Assembly (NCBI GenBank): GCA_029244725.1
Contig: JAQWQJ010000054.1
Coordinates: forward strand, 21,474-85,473
Direction: 5' to 3'
Source of the DNA: Paracoccaceae bacterium
GTDB lineage: Bacteria; Pseudomonadota; Alphaproteobacteria; Rhodobacterales; Rhodobacteraceae
DNA: 64,000 bases
Below the pieces are notes generated by a model. That model did no database searches and was not told where the DNA came from. It saw only the letters and a list, made by a program, of their open reading frames with translations. Made by a program: the position numbers and the translations under genes. Of the stretch, positions 9,439 through 18,697 are shown piece by piece; position 1 is the first letter of the stretch, and each line of letters starts with the position of its first letter.

Positions 9439-10491
9439 TCAGGCATTTCCTTGTGCTAGGTCAAAGGCCTTTCGCATAACCGTTGGTAATGCCTCGCGGT
9501 CAAATTCTGCAAGCGGCACAAAGTGACCAATTGTCGGGTTGTGGCCTTGGGCTGCGGTAGCCGTTTTCACCGTAAGAAGAAGGTGGAAATGCGTGAATGT
9601 GTGCTTGGCAATACCTTTTACTTCGTTCCAGTCTGCTGGAAACGGTGGCTCATGTTCCGGTTGGTTTTCAGCCCATTCAGAACCCGGCCATCCAAGCATC
9701 CCACCTAGCAGGCCCTTAGTGGCACGTTGCTCTAGCAAGAACGCACCGTCTTCACGTTGGGCGATATAGGCGACCCCTACGCGGGTTGGTTTGGTTTGCT
9801 TCGGCACCTTTTTAGGCAACTCGGCGGCTGTCCCTGCCGCAAGGGCCTGACACCCATTAGCAATCGGGCAAACCTCACACTTTGGATTGCGCGGCGTGCA
9901 AATCGTGGCGCCCAAATCCATCATCGCCTGCGCATAATCCCCCGCCCTTGATGCAGGCGTGATTGATGTCGCCAGTTTTGTCAGGCGTGGCTTTGATGTC
10001 GGTAGTGGTTCATCGATATTAAACAAACGACTAACAACGCGCTCAACATTTCCATCGACAACTGTTTCAGACTGCCCGAACGCGATTGATGCGATTGCCG
10101 CTGCGGTATAGGGGCCAATACCGGGAAGTTTTAAAAGACCGTCGCGATGCGCTGGAAACGTTCCGCCGCATTCATCAACCACCGACCGCGCGCATTTTAG
10201 TAAGTTTCGCGCGCGCGCATAATATCCAAGGCCTGCCCACTCGGCCATCACGTCCTCATCCCGCGCTGACGCAAGATCGGCTACTGTTGGCCAGCGCATT
10301 GTGAACTTGTTGTAATAAGCAATGACCGCGGCAACGGTTGTTTGTTGCAGCATGATTTCTGATAGCCACACAAAATAGGGATCAGGCTGTTTGCCTTGCT
10401 TTGACTCTGCAGGTGGGACACGCCACGGTAGGGTCCGTGAATTACTGTCATACCATATCAACAGGGACTTGGCTGGATCGCGGTCACACAA
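9439..10491 (-). CDS. mutY: A/G-specific adenine glycosylase
   Basis: MutY (350 aa) removes adenine mispaired with 8-oxoguanine. Visible are the catalytic Glu in SEIMLQQT, the helix-hairpin-helix LPGIGPYTAAAIAS, the catalytic Asp in VVDGNVERV, and the [4Fe-4S] ligands C-x6-C-x2-C-x5-C in CTPRNPKCEVCPIANGC. The C-terminal NUDIX-like domain (from about 230, with LGGMLGWPGSEW) recognises 8-oxoG. The start is a TTG at 10491, directly preceded in frame by AGT and a stop, so no earlier start exists; a GGAG lies about ten bases upstream. It is divergent from the DUF721 gene. Confidence 0.95.
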   Translation of the reverse strand: MCDRDPAKSLLIWYDSNSRTLPWRVPPAESKQGKQPDPYFVWLSEIMLQQTTVAAVIAYYNKFTMRWPTVADLASARDEDVMAEWAGLGYYARARNLLKCARSVVDECGGTFPAHRDGLLKLPGIGPYTAAAIASIAFGQSETVVDGNVERVVSRLFNIDEPLPTSKPRLTKLATSITPASRAGDYAQAMMDLGATICTPRNPKCEVCPIANGCQALAAGTAAELPKKVPKQTKPTRVGVAYIAQREDGAFLLEQRATKGLLGGMLGWPGSEWAENQPEHEPPFPADWNEVKGIAKHTFTHFHLLLTVKTATAAQGHNPTIGHFVPLAEFDREALPTVMRKAFDLAQGNA

Positions 10492-10572
10492 ACTTTATTT
10501 CTCCAGGTCGTTATTGGATGGCACTCAGAAGATGTGCCATTAGATTGGTGTAAAGTGAAAGGAAAACGTCAC

Positions 10573-11079
10573 GTGGCTCAGCACCGCCCAAAATCAAAGG
10601 GGTTCACCCAAGCAGGCAATCTGATGAAAGCAGATATTCGCCGCGCAGGGGAAAGCCGTGGGTTTTCGGTGTCAAAGCTTTTGACCCATTGGTCCGAAAT
10701 AATGGGCGACGATATCGCCGCGATTTCAGTGCCGGTGAACGTCCGTTATGGTCGCCAAGGTCTGGGTGCAACGTTGACCCTTTTGACGACTGGTGCAAAT
10801 GCCCCGCTTTTAGAGATGCAAAAGACGAAGATTCGCGAAAAGGCGAATGCTTGTTACGGGTACAGCGCTATTTCAAAAGTTCTGGTTACGCAAACTTCGT
10901 CGACTGGTTTTTCTGAAGGGAACGTCGCCTTTGGGCACCAGAAAATTACGCCCAAAGCGCCTGCTTACGAAAAGATTTCTGACTCTGCACGCCACATGGC
11001 GGACGCTGTCGACGACGACAGCCTAAAACAAGCCCTTGAGAGACTAGGGCAAAACATCATATCCAAATCGAAACGTTGA
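10573..11079 (+). CDS. DUF721 (DciA-like) family protein
   Basis: I place the start at GTG 10573, eight bases after AAAGGAAAA, giving 168 residues. The N-terminal 100 residues carry the DUF721 pattern (SKLLTHWSEIMGDDIAAISVPVNVRYG...LTLLTTGANAPLLEM). DciA members of this family load or activate the replicative helicase in bacteria lacking DnaC. Whether this alphaproteobacterial version does so is inference. The C-terminal 60 residues are low in recognisable features. It is divergent from mutY and 15 bases upstream of the DsbA-like gene, an order conserved in many Rhodobacterales. Confidence 0.8.
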   Translation: MAQHRPKSKGFTQAGNLMKADIRRAGESRGFSVSKLLTHWSEIMGDDIAAISVPVNVRYGRQGLGATLTLLTTGANAPLLEMQKTKIREKANACYGYSAISKVLVTQTSSTGFSEGNVAFGHQKITPKAPAYEKISDSARHMADAVDDDSLKQALERLGQNIISKSKR

Positions 11080-11094
11080 ATGAAAGGTTTCAAG

Positions 11095-11703
11095 ATGATC
11101 CGCAATTTTGCCAAATCGGCTGCGAAAATCCTGAGTGCGGTTGCTATCATGGCGCTCGCAAACGTCGCGCAGGCCCAAGAAGTCGAGATTACCGAGATAC
11201 AAATCGGCAATCCCGAATCTTCGGTAACAGTGACAGAATATGCGTCCTTTACCTGCCCTCACTGTGCCAACTTCCACAACAACCAGTACCAAGAACTGAA
11301 AGCCAACTACATCGACACAGGCAAAATCAACTTTGTCTATCGCGAGGTCTTTTTTGATCGTTACGGTCTTTGGGCTTCGATGGTCGCGCGTTGTGACGAA
11401 AGCAAATATTTCGGTATTTCTGACCTGATATACAACGGTCAAAGCACTTGGGCCAAAGGTACTCCGGCGGAAATCGCGGATAACCTTCGCAAGATCGGCC
11501 GCGTTGCTGGCTTGTCAGAGGATCAGTTAGACGCTTGTTTGACCGATGCAGACAAGGCGCAATCTTTGTTCGCTTGGTTCAAAACCAATGCCGAGGTCGA
11601 TGATATTTCTTCAACGCCAACCTTCATGATTAACGGCGAACAGTACTCAAACATGGATTACTCAGAGTTTGTTACAATTCTTGATGAGAAATTGGCTGAG
11701 TAA
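11095..11703 (+). CDS. DsbA-family periplasmic thioredoxin-like oxidoreductase
   Basis: The protein (202 aa from ATG 11095, which has AAAGG seven bases upstream; 207 aa from 11080) has a signal peptide ending in VAQAQ. The thioredoxin fold follows with the redox motif CPHC in EYASFTCPHCANFH. The cis-proline loop is SSTPTFMINGE. This matches the DsbA/BdbD-like family that introduces or isomerises disulfides in the periplasm. A third cysteine pair (ARCDE, DACLTD) is as in other alphaproteobacterial members. The stop overlaps the next start by one base (TAATG), so the two genes are translationally coupled. Confidence 0.9.
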   Translation: MIRNFAKSAAKILSAVAIMALANVAQAQEVEITEIQIGNPESSVTVTEYASFTCPHCANFHNNQYQELKANYIDTGKINFVYREVFFDRYGLWASMVARCDESKYFGISDLIYNGQSTWAKGTPAEIADNLRKIGRVAGLSEDQLDACLTDADKAQSLFAWFKTNAEVDDISSTPTFMINGEQYSNMDYSEFVTILDEKLAE

Positions 11704-12815
11704 TGACGTCTCCGCTTGAGGGTCTAAAGGTCGTCGAATTGGCCCGCATTCTTGCGGGCCCTTGGGCGGGCCAAACCCTATCAGATCTTGGCGCAGACGT
11801 TATCAAAGTTGAGGCCCCAGCCGGTGATGATACACGCCAATGGGGCCCTCCATTCGTTGAGCGGGACGGGGAAACCACCGCCGCTTATTTCCACGGCTGC
11901 AATCGTGGGAAAAAGTCCGTCACTGTGGATTTTCGAACCGAGGAGGGGCAGCAACAAGTCCGTGACCTAGTTGCCGACGCGGATGTGCTGATTGAGAACT
12001 TTAAGCTTGGTGGTCTGAAGAAATACGGGTTGGACTATGACAGCCTTAAAGCCCTCAACCCGCGTTTGATTTATTGCTCGATCACTGGCTTTGGTCAGGA
12101 TGGGCCGTACGCCCACCGCGCTGGATATGACTACATTATCCAAGGCATGTCTGGCCTTATGTCGATTACAGGCACACCTGAGGGCCAACCCTTGCGCACT
12201 GGCGTTGCGATCACCGATGTTTTCACGGGTGTCTATGCCTCGACCGCAATTCTTGCGGCACTCCAACAACGCCACTCATCCGGTAAGGGGCAACATATCG
12301 ACATGGCCCTTTTAGATGTCGCTGTGTCAGTGACCGCAAACCAAGCGATGAACTATTTGACAACTGGCAAAGCCCCAGGGCGAACAGGAAATATCCATCC
12401 CAATCTTTCGCCCTATCAGGTTTTTGAATGCTTAGACGGACACATCATCATCGCAACTGGCAATGACGGTCAGTATCAGCGGTTGTGCACGCTTCTTAGT
12501 TTGGCTGGTCTCGCCGATGCGCCCGAATTCGCGACCAACGCAGACCGCGTACAAAACCGCGAAAAACTTGAGACGCATTTGAGCATGGCAACCAAGCAGT
12601 GGACCAAGGTCAATCTGCTGAGCGCGTGTGAGAATCAAGGCGTGCCTGCGGGCCCGATCAACAACATGCAAGAAGTGTTCGACGACCCCCAAGTTATCCA
12701 TCGGGGAATGAAGGTTGAGTTGGACGGCGTTCCATCAGTGCGAAGCCCGTTCAAATTCTCGGATGCCGATCTGGTTCTTACACGGCCATCGCCTAAATTG
12801 GGTCAGGATAACTAG
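11703..12815 (+). CDS. CaiB/BaiF family CoA-transferase (class III)
   Basis: A 370-residue class III CoA-transferase. These enzymes move CoA between carboxylates through an aspartyl-CoA intermediate. The N-terminus [34 protein letters not shown] is highly typical. The likely catalytic Asp is Asp172 in AITDVFTG. The family also contains formyl-CoA transferase, carnitine CoA-transferase and alpha-methylacyl-CoA racemase; sequence alone does not tell the substrate. It is coupled to the DsbA-like gene by TAATG overlap and is convergent with lpxK, overlapping its 3' end by four bases. Confidence 0.9.
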   Translation: MTSPLEGLKVVELARILAGPWAGQTLSDLGADVIKVEAPAGDDTRQWGPPFVERDGETTAAYFHGCNRGKKSVTVDFRTEEGQQQVRDLVADADVLIENFKLGGLKKYGLDYDSLKALNPRLIYCSITGFGQDGPYAHRAGYDYIIQGMSGLMSITGTPEGQPLRTGVAITDVFTGVYASTAILAALQQRHSSGKGQHIDMALLDVAVSVTANQAMNYLTTGKAPGRTGNIHPNLSPYQVFECLDGHIIIATGNDGQYQRLCTLLSLAGLADAPEFATNADRVQNREKLETHLSMATKQWTKVNLLSACENQGVPAGPINNMQEVFDDPQVIHRGMKVELDGVPSVRSPFKFSDADLVLTRPSPKLGQDN

Positions 12816-13807
12816 ACGTTCAACCCAATGCCGCGCAGAGCATCACGCAACTTTTGGTCATCATTGAACTGTAGGCGCACAGGCAGCGCCAAGACCTTGC
12901 TTCGAAAGCTTGAGGGCAATCGGACGGCGTCTTTTTCCGTCGTAACAAGCTGCACCTGACGCAGGGAAGCCTCGGCTTCCAATCGCTGCATCAAGGTCTT
13001 GGACAGTGGTTGATGATCGCTCAGAGCCTCGGCCCGAACGACGTTGGCGCCGAGCCGACGCAGTGTGGCAAAGAATTTCTCGGGGTGGGCAATACCTGCA
13101 AACGCCAAAAGCGGCGTATCTTTCCAGTCCATACCGGTTTCCAAGGGCTGCAATTGGCCCTGCACATGTGGGATTGCGATTTTCGTGCCCCACGTTTTTT
13201 GGAAAGACGTCTGCGCTTCAGTGGTACCGATAGACAATACAAGATCACCACGCCGCAGGCCGGACGCTACAGGTTCACGCAGAGGACCCGCGGGAATACA
13301 GCGGCCGTTCCCAAAGCCGATCTTGGCGTCCACGACAATAATCGACAGGTCCTTGTTCACGGACGGGTTTTGAAAACCGTCATCCAGCAAAACAACGTCC
13401 GCACCTTCTCTGATTGCTAGCTCTGCACCCTTTAACCGATTCTTAGACACCACCACTTTGGTGAAGGCAGCGATCAACAACGGCTCGTCGCCTGTTTCCT
13501 CTGCACTGTGCACGCTGGGATCAACCAACGTAGGGCCCTCAACCGATCCGCCGAACCCCCGTGAGACAACGACAGGGGAATGGTTGGCCGCTTGCAACAT
13601 CTGCACCAGCGCGATGACTGTCGGCGTTTTGCCGGTTCCTCCAGCGTTGATATTGCCAACGCAAATGACCGGAACGGAAACCGATTGGCCGGATTTCTTT
13701 ACGCGTGAGGCAGTCAAAAGACCGTAGATATGGCCCAATGGCGCAAGCAGTCTTGCCTGCCAGCCGGGGCTTTTTGGGGGGCGTTTCCAGAATTTAGGTT
13801 CCCGCAT
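12812..13807 (-). CDS. lpxK: Tetraacyldisaccharide 4'-kinase
   Basis: LpxK (331 aa from ATG 13807) phosphorylates the lipid A disaccharide at the inner membrane, a late Raetz-pathway step. The hydrophobic N-terminus ([15 protein letters not shown]) is followed by the Walker [16 protein letters not shown] and the family stretch [13 protein letters not shown]. The start was chosen at 13807 because a GAGG site sits upstream within the end of waaA. The two genes overlap by 14 bases and form one operon with pmbA, the inositol-phosphatase family gene and waaA. Confidence 0.95.
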   Translation of the reverse strand: MREPKFWKRPPKSPGWQARLLAPLGHIYGLLTASRVKKSGQSVSVPVICVGNINAGGTGKTPTVIALVQMLQAANHSPVVVSRGFGGSVEGPTLVDPSVHSAEETGDEPLLIAAFTKVVVSKNRLKGAELAIREGADVVLLDDGFQNPSVNKDLSIIVVDAKIGFGNGRCIPAGPLREPVASGLRRGDLVLSIGTTEAQTSFQKTWGTKIAIPHVQGQLQPLETGMDWKDTPLLAFAGIAHPEKFFATLRRLGANVVRAEALSDHQPLSKTLMQRLEAEASLRQVQLVTTEKDAVRLPSSFRSKVLALPVRLQFNDDQKLRDALRGIGLNV

Positions 13808-15026
13808 GCTCAGCCTCGGCCAATTCGGTTGCCTCAAGTATCAACTCGATCAGTTGATCGGTCAATTCAGCCCCGCGCGAGACAAATTCCCATGCAGAGC
13901 TTGCCTGCGCTGCCGCGACGTCCGCTGACAGCAATTCGGCGACGGCGCGCGCTAGGTTATCTGGGCTGACGACTTGCGTTGCTGCGGGGGGCGTCAAAGC
14001 GTGCATCCGGTCAAAACTATCACGATGCGGCGCGGTTCGCGGCCCATGCACCACTGCAGAGCCAAGCGCTGCCGCCTGACGCGGATCACTGCCAATCTTC
14101 TCGGTCGAAAATGTACCGCCCAAAAATGAAATCGGCGCAAGGCGCAACCAAAGACCTAGTTCGAATGGTTTATCCGCAAGGTATATCTGGGTCTGACTTC
14201 TGATCTCATCGCCCTTTGAGCGTATAGCGACCTTCCAACCTTGCGCAGCAAGCGCAATAGCTATGGTTTCTGAGTTTCCGGTTGCTTGCGGATGAAGGAT
14301 CAACAGCAAACGGCGATTTGTGTCGCGCAACGTCGCATGTGCGGTAAGCACCAAATCAACCTCGTCGTCAGGAACCTGCGCGGCCAACCACACTTCGCGC
14401 GCTGAGATCGTACCAGAAAGGGAATCCAGCTCGTCGTTGTCACAAGGCAACGCGACCGAGCCTTCTGCCAAGTCGCCCGTAACATGCACTGACACTTCGG
14501 GAATGCCGAGGCGCACGCAAATGCCCCCGCTGACGTAAGTTGTGGCAAACGCCATGCGAAACAAACGCACGGATTGCGCAATTGCACGCCGTCCAAAGTA
14601 GCCTTTTCCACCGTCGGTGATTGTGTCGTCTGCGTTCAGCAAAACCATCGGTACATTTTGGTGTGCTGCGGCAAACAAAAGCCCCGGTCTCAGCGGTCCA
14701 CCAATCCAAAAGCCCATAATCGGCTTCCATAAGTTCAAGAACGCATTGACGTCTTTGGTTTTCTCACGCGGAAAAGACGAAAACACGATCCGCTCGGACG
14801 ACGTGAAATGTTCAAGGACATCGTCTGGGACTGTGATCAGAAAAGTAACGGATATCTCAATCTGATCGAGCTTGGCGGAAAGGTTTAAGAACGCCCTAAC
14901 CGAGACCGCATCATGTCCCGCGACCCAAACAACAGGGTTAGATTTATCTATCGGTGACGGAAGGGATTTAACCGGCCCGCCTCGCCGCAAAAACATATAG
15001 AGGAAGTAAACGAGTGACCTACGCAT
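13794..15026 (-). CDS. waaA: Kdo transferase-like glycosyltransferase (WaaA family, divergent)
   Basis: A 410-residue protein with the WaaA (3-deoxy-manno-octulosonate transferase) layout. A short N-terminal hydrophobic anchor ([14 protein letters not shown]) and a GT-B fold end in [30 protein letters not shown], equivalent to the family GG..NPLEPAA..GP segment. The N-terminal acceptor motif of textbook WaaA (ASVGE) is not obvious; the corresponding stretch reads [11 protein letters not shown]. The position directly before lpxK supports a role in lipid A/core assembly. It is coupled to the upstream phosphatase gene by a TAATG overlap. Confidence 0.8.
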   Translation of the reverse strand: MRRSLVYFLYMFLRRGGPVKSLPSPIDKSNPVVWVAGHDAVSVRAFLNLSAKLDQIEISVTFLITVPDDVLEHFTSSERIVFSSFPREKTKDVNAFLNLWKPIMGFWIGGPLRPGLLFAAAHQNVPMVLLNADDTITDGGKGYFGRRAIAQSVRLFRMAFATTYVSGGICVRLGIPEVSVHVTGDLAEGSVALPCDNDELDSLSGTISAREVWLAAQVPDDEVDLVLTAHATLRDTNRRLLLILHPQATGNSETIAIALAAQGWKVAIRSKGDEIRSQTQIYLADKPFELGLWLRLAPISFLGGTFSTEKIGSDPRQAAALGSAVVHGPRTAPHRDSFDRMHALTPPAATQVVSPDNLARAVAELLSADVAAAQASSAWEFVSRGAELTDQLIELILEATELAEAEHAGT

Positions 15027-15817
15027 TAGTGCCCCTGCCCCGCGTTAAGTCGTTTCAACAGGTCGGTATGAAGCACATGCCCCGCGGCGATGACGCCGTT
15101 GGTTTTTGGAAGCGGATTGTTGAATTTCAACGCTTCGCCAACTTGATCCGTCACGGCAGCGCCGGCTTCGGCCAATATCAATTCTCCGGCGGCGATATCC
15201 CATTCCCAACTTTTGCGAAGGGTCAACATAGCATTAAACCGTCCCTCTGCTACAAGACACAACCTATAAGCCAGCGATGGGCGATACTGGCGATCAATGT
15301 CGGGTACTCCGCCTGGCCAGTTCTTTTCATCCATTATTGGACGTGCCGCCAAAACGGTTGCCCCCGTTTCGGGTGCATTCCAATCGGGCTGCATCATCGA
15401 TCCGTTTAATGTTGAACCGCCCCCAGTTGAGGCAGCGTATATCTTTCCGCGAATTGGAAGAAACACGACGGCAGCTGTGACTTTACCACGCTCGGCGATG
15501 GCCAATGAATGCGCCCAAGTCGACGATCCGGCCACGAAACTTCGCGTGCCATCAATTGGGTCAATGATAAAAACTTTGTCTTTGTCTAATCGAGAGGGAT
15601 CGTCATCTGTCTCTTCCGACAACCAGCCATAATCAGGTCGCGCCGCACACAAAGTGTCGCGCAGCATAGTATCAACTGCCAAATCGGCCTCAGTTACAGG
15701 TCCAGCGCCTTCCGGCTTATCCCAAACTTGGTTTTTACCTCGAAAAAAACCGGTCGCGATATCACCCGCAGCCTCGGCTGCCTTAATCAGCAGATCGAGG
15801 TCATGTGTCTCCTGCAA
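15026..15817 (-). CDS. Inositol-monophosphatase family phosphatase (CysQ/SuhB-like)
   Basis: A 263-residue metal-dependent phosphatase of the IMPase superfamily. It shows GWLSEET, the metal-binding DPIDGTRSF and the C-terminal WEWDIAAGELILAEAGA. Members hydrolyse inositol phosphates or 3'-phosphoadenosine 5'-phosphate. The CysQ reading fits an operon with envelope functions only loosely, so I leave the substrate open. The start is a TTG at 15817 with GAGGGG seven bases upstream, both inside the pmbA 3' end (17-base overlap). No other in-frame start precedes the conserved region. Confidence 0.88.
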   Translation of the reverse strand: MQETHDLDLLIKAAEAAGDIATGFFRGKNQVWDKPEGAGPVTEADLAVDTMLRDTLCAARPDYGWLSEETDDDPSRLDKDKVFIIDPIDGTRSFVAGSSTWAHSLAIAERGKVTAAVVFLPIRGKIYAASTGGGSTLNGSMMQPDWNAPETGATVLAARPIMDEKNWPGGVPDIDRQYRPSLAYRLCLVAEGRFNAMLTLRKSWEWDIAAGELILAEAGAAVTDQVGEALKFNNPLPKTNGVIAAGHVLHTDLLKRLNAGQGH

Positions 15818-17150
15818 TGGTCAGCCCCTCTACCAAAAGCGAAGGAACCACGCGGGACAACCAACCACGCGCATCATTGGCGGCTTGCATGGTCAGCAGC
15901 ATATCCCGAAGATTGCCGGCGATTGTGCATTCGTTTACCGGAAATGTAATCTCTCCGTTCTCAACCCAAAATCCAGCGGCGCCGCGAGAGTAGTCGCCAG
16001 TGTTGGGGTTGATGGTTGAACCGATCAACGATGTGACCAACAGACCGGTGCCCATGTCGCGCAAAAGGTCAGCTTTGGTCTGGTCGCCAAAGCAAAGCGA
16101 TACGTTCCAGTTTGACGGCGATGGCCCCGAAGACGTTCCGCGTGCCGCATTGCCTGTCGACGTTCTGCCTAATTTACGCGCGTTCGCTAAGTCCAAGGTC
16201 CACCCTGTCAGTACACCATTTTCGACAATCGTTCGCTTCTCTGTCTTCAAACCCTCGGCGTCAAACGGACGAGATCCTGAAACGCGGGCGCGGTATGGGT
16301 CTTCAATGACGGACAGCGATTTTGGCAGCACCTGCTTGCCTTCACATTCCTTCAGCCAGCTGGAACCGCGTGCAATAGCAGCGCCGTTTGAGGCGCCCAA
16401 TAGGTGCCCAATTAAGCTGCCTGATATCCGCTCGTCAAAAAGGACGGGATATTGCCCTGTTGAAGGTTTGCGAGCATTGAGTCGCTCAACCGCGCGTTTG
16501 GCTGCTCGTTGACCGATCTCAGAGGGGGCGCGAAGATCGCTTTGAAATATCCTGACATCGCTGTCGTAGTCGCGCTCCATGCCAAGGCCTTCACCGGCGA
16601 TGGCAACGCAGGATGTACCGCGATCTGTTCGGCGATATCCGCCTGAAAAACCGTTGGTCGCTGCGATGTGAATCTGGCGCTCGCCGTAGCTTGCGCTGCT
16701 GGCGCTGACCTGCGTGATACCGTTGACCGATAGCGCGGCGGCCTCAGCCTCAATCGCGTCTTGCTGCAACTGATCAGGCGAGGGCTCAGCTGTCGGGTCT
16801 GCCAACTCTAACGCGTCGATGTCCCAAGATTTTACCAACTGATCCGATGTGGCCAAACCGATATAGGGATCCTCTGGCGCTTCTTGGGCCATAGCCACCG
16901 CACGTTCGGCCAGCGTTTTTATCGTCGCCGCACTGGTGTCAGACGCCGAAACCGTCGCCTGCCTTTGACCAACCATAACCCGCAAACCGATGTCTGTGCC
17001 TTCTGACCGCTCAGCTTGCTCAAGCGCGCCATTTCGTACGTCAATCGACACAGACGTGCCCTTAAGGCTTATCGCATCTGCGCTATCGGCACCGGCTGTT
17101 TTGGCGGCATCCAGCAAAGCGTGGGTGAGGTCTTGTAAGTTTAGGGTCAT
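15801..17150 (-). CDS. pmbA: TldD/PmbA family metalloprotease-like protein
   Basis: I start at ATG 17150 (449 aa), which follows GGAAG and begins the family N-terminus. The product resembles PmbA/TldE, the partner of TldD in a heterodimer that degrades unfolded peptides and matures microcin-type peptides. Conserved features include SVSIDVRNGALEQAERSEGTDIGLRV near the N-terminus and NWNVSLCFGDQTKADLLRDMGTGLLVTSLIGS toward the end. The metal site proper lies in TldD, which is not in the window. It heads an operon with the phosphatase, waaA and lpxK. Confidence 0.92.
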   Translation of the reverse strand: MTLNLQDLTHALLDAAKTAGADSADAISLKGTSVSIDVRNGALEQAERSEGTDIGLRVMVGQRQATVSASDTSAATIKTLAERAVAMAQEAPEDPYIGLATSDQLVKSWDIDALELADPTAEPSPDQLQQDAIEAEAAALSVNGITQVSASSASYGERQIHIAATNGFSGGYRRTDRGTSCVAIAGEGLGMERDYDSDVRIFQSDLRAPSEIGQRAAKRAVERLNARKPSTGQYPVLFDERISGSLIGHLLGASNGAAIARGSSWLKECEGKQVLPKSLSVIEDPYRARVSGSRPFDAEGLKTEKRTIVENGVLTGWTLDLANARKLGRTSTGNAARGTSSGPSPSNWNVSLCFGDQTKADLLRDMGTGLLVTSLIGSTINPNTGDYSRGAAGFWVENGEITFPVNECTIAGNLRDMLLTMQAANDARGWLSRVVPSLLVEGLTIAGDT

Positions 17151-17309
17151 AAGCGCACTTCCTTCATCCCTGTTCGAAGTAAACACTTGGGTAGGATGTC
17201 GCAAGCTTAGGTGGCAGAAACGCGCAGTATGCCGGAAAACGCGCCGATTTGATTGCGTAGCTCTCTGCCGTTGCAGTAGAATTCCATCAACCATTTAGGA
17301 GAGGTTTTT

Positions 17310-18062
17310 ATGGACCATCTTGCAGGAAAAACGATGCTCATCACCGGCGCTAGCCGTGGAATAGGTGAGGCTACAGCGCGACTGTTTGTGGAAGCTGGCG
17401 CAAATGTTGCGCTCGTTGCAAGAAGTGAAGACGCCATTGCCAATCTTGCAGGCGAACTGCGCGCGCGCTCAATAGCCATTCCATGTGACGTGTCGCGTTA
17501 CTGGGAAATGTCCAAAGCGGTAGATGCAACGGTCGAGACCTTTGGGGGGTTAGACATCCTGATCAACAATGCGGGCGTGATTGAACCAATCAGCCATTTG
17601 ATGACCAGCGACCCTGAAAGCTGGTCGCACGCAATCGATATCAACTTAAAGGGCGTCTACAACGGGATGCGGGCCGCAATGCCGATAATGGCCGAACAAG
17701 GTCACGGCACGATCCTAAACATCAGCTCGGGCGCTGCGCATTACCCGATTGAGGCATGGAGCCACTATTGTTCGTCCAAGGCGGGCGCTGCGATGCTTAC
17801 TGCCTGTGGAGACACTGAGGCGCGTTCGATGGGGCTTCGGTGCATAGGTCTTTCACCCGGAACTGTTGCCACCCAAATGCAACGGGAAATCAAATCGAGC
17901 GGCATCAATCCGGTCAGTCAGTTAGAATGGTCGGATCACATTCCACCTGAATGGCCTGCAAAAACCCTTGCATGGATGTGCTCGGCGGCGGCAGATGACT
18001 GGATCGGCAAGGAAATATCGCTTCGCGACGAAGACATTCGACGTCAGGTGGGCTTGAATTGA
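17310..18062 (+). CDS. Short-chain dehydrogenase/reductase
   Basis: A classical SDR of 250 residues. It has the nucleotide-binding TGASRGIGEA near residue 12, the structural NNAG, the catalytic Ser in ISSGAAHYP, and Tyr/Lys in YCSSK (Y-x3-K). No substrate can be assigned. The start follows a strong TTAGGAGAGG site. The downstream enoyl-CoA hydratase/isomerase gene starts on the SDR stop codon, so the pair probably acts in one acyl-CoA-type pathway. Confidence 0.9.
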   Translation: MDHLAGKTMLITGASRGIGEATARLFVEAGANVALVARSEDAIANLAGELRARSIAIPCDVSRYWEMSKAVDATVETFGGLDILINNAGVIEPISHLMTSDPESWSHAIDINLKGVYNGMRAAMPIMAEQGHGTILNISSGAAHYPIEAWSHYCSSKAGAAMLTACGDTEARSMGLRCIGLSPGTVATQMQREIKSSGINPVSQLEWSDHIPPEWPAKTLAWMCSAAADDWIGKEISLRDEDIRRQVGLN

Positions 18063-18670
18063 TACATCTTGAAAAGTTCGACACCGGCCTTTGGACTGTC
18101 ACCATAGATCGCACTGACAAGGCGAATTCGCTGACACGCGACATGCTGGTTCGACTGGCTGAGATTGCCGAGGACGCCCATGTGGCCAAGGCCCTGGTTA
18201 TAACAGGCAAGGGTAAGGTTTTTTCGGCAGGCGCTGATCTTGATCAGGCGAAAGCAGGTCTTGCCAAAGACGCCGTGTGGGAAAGGTTGTCTTCGGCTAT
18301 CGCCAGTTTGCCGGGGCTCAGCATTGCAGCGCTAAACGGAACCCTCGCTGGTGGCGCTTTTGGCATGGCGCTTGCCTGTGATTTACGCATCTCAGTGCCG
18401 ACGGCTAAATTCTTTTACCCCGTTATGAAGCTCGGCTTTTTGCCGCAGCCCTCTGACCCTGGACGCATGGCCGCCTTGGTTGGACCCTCAAGGGCGAAGC
18501 TGATCTTGATGTCAGGTCAAAAAGTCTTAGCAGACGAAGCCCATGCTATGGGTTTGGTTGATCGGATCGTTGCCCCAGAAGCTTTGTTGGAAACCGCGAC
18601 CGGTCTTTGCGCGGATGTTTTGGGCGCTAAGCCAGAGATTGCCGCTGGCATCAAACAATTGTGCCGTTAA
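18059..18670 (+). CDS. Enoyl-CoA hydratase/isomerase (crotonase) family protein
   Basis: A short crotonase (203 aa; typical members are about 260). FSAGADLDQA and AALNGTLAGGAFGMALACDLRIS supply the CoA-binding oxyanion hole. The usual catalytic Glu pair is not clearly present: the region after the second Gly stretch reads FFYPVMKLGFLPQPSDPGR. The start is TTG 18059, six bases after AGGTGGG, overlapping the SDR stop by four bases (TTGA). The specific reaction is unknown. Confidence 0.85.
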   Translation: MIHLEKFDTGLWTVTIDRTDKANSLTRDMLVRLAEIAEDAHVAKALVITGKGKVFSAGADLDQAKAGLAKDAVWERLSSAIASLPGLSIAALNGTLAGGAFGMALACDLRISVPTAKFFYPVMKLGFLPQPSDPGRMAALVGPSRAKLILMSGQKVLADEAHAMGLVDRIVAPEALLETATGLCADVLGAKPEIAAGIKQLCR

Positions 18671-18697
18671 ACGATTTGCCTATAGGAGGCGCCTCAA

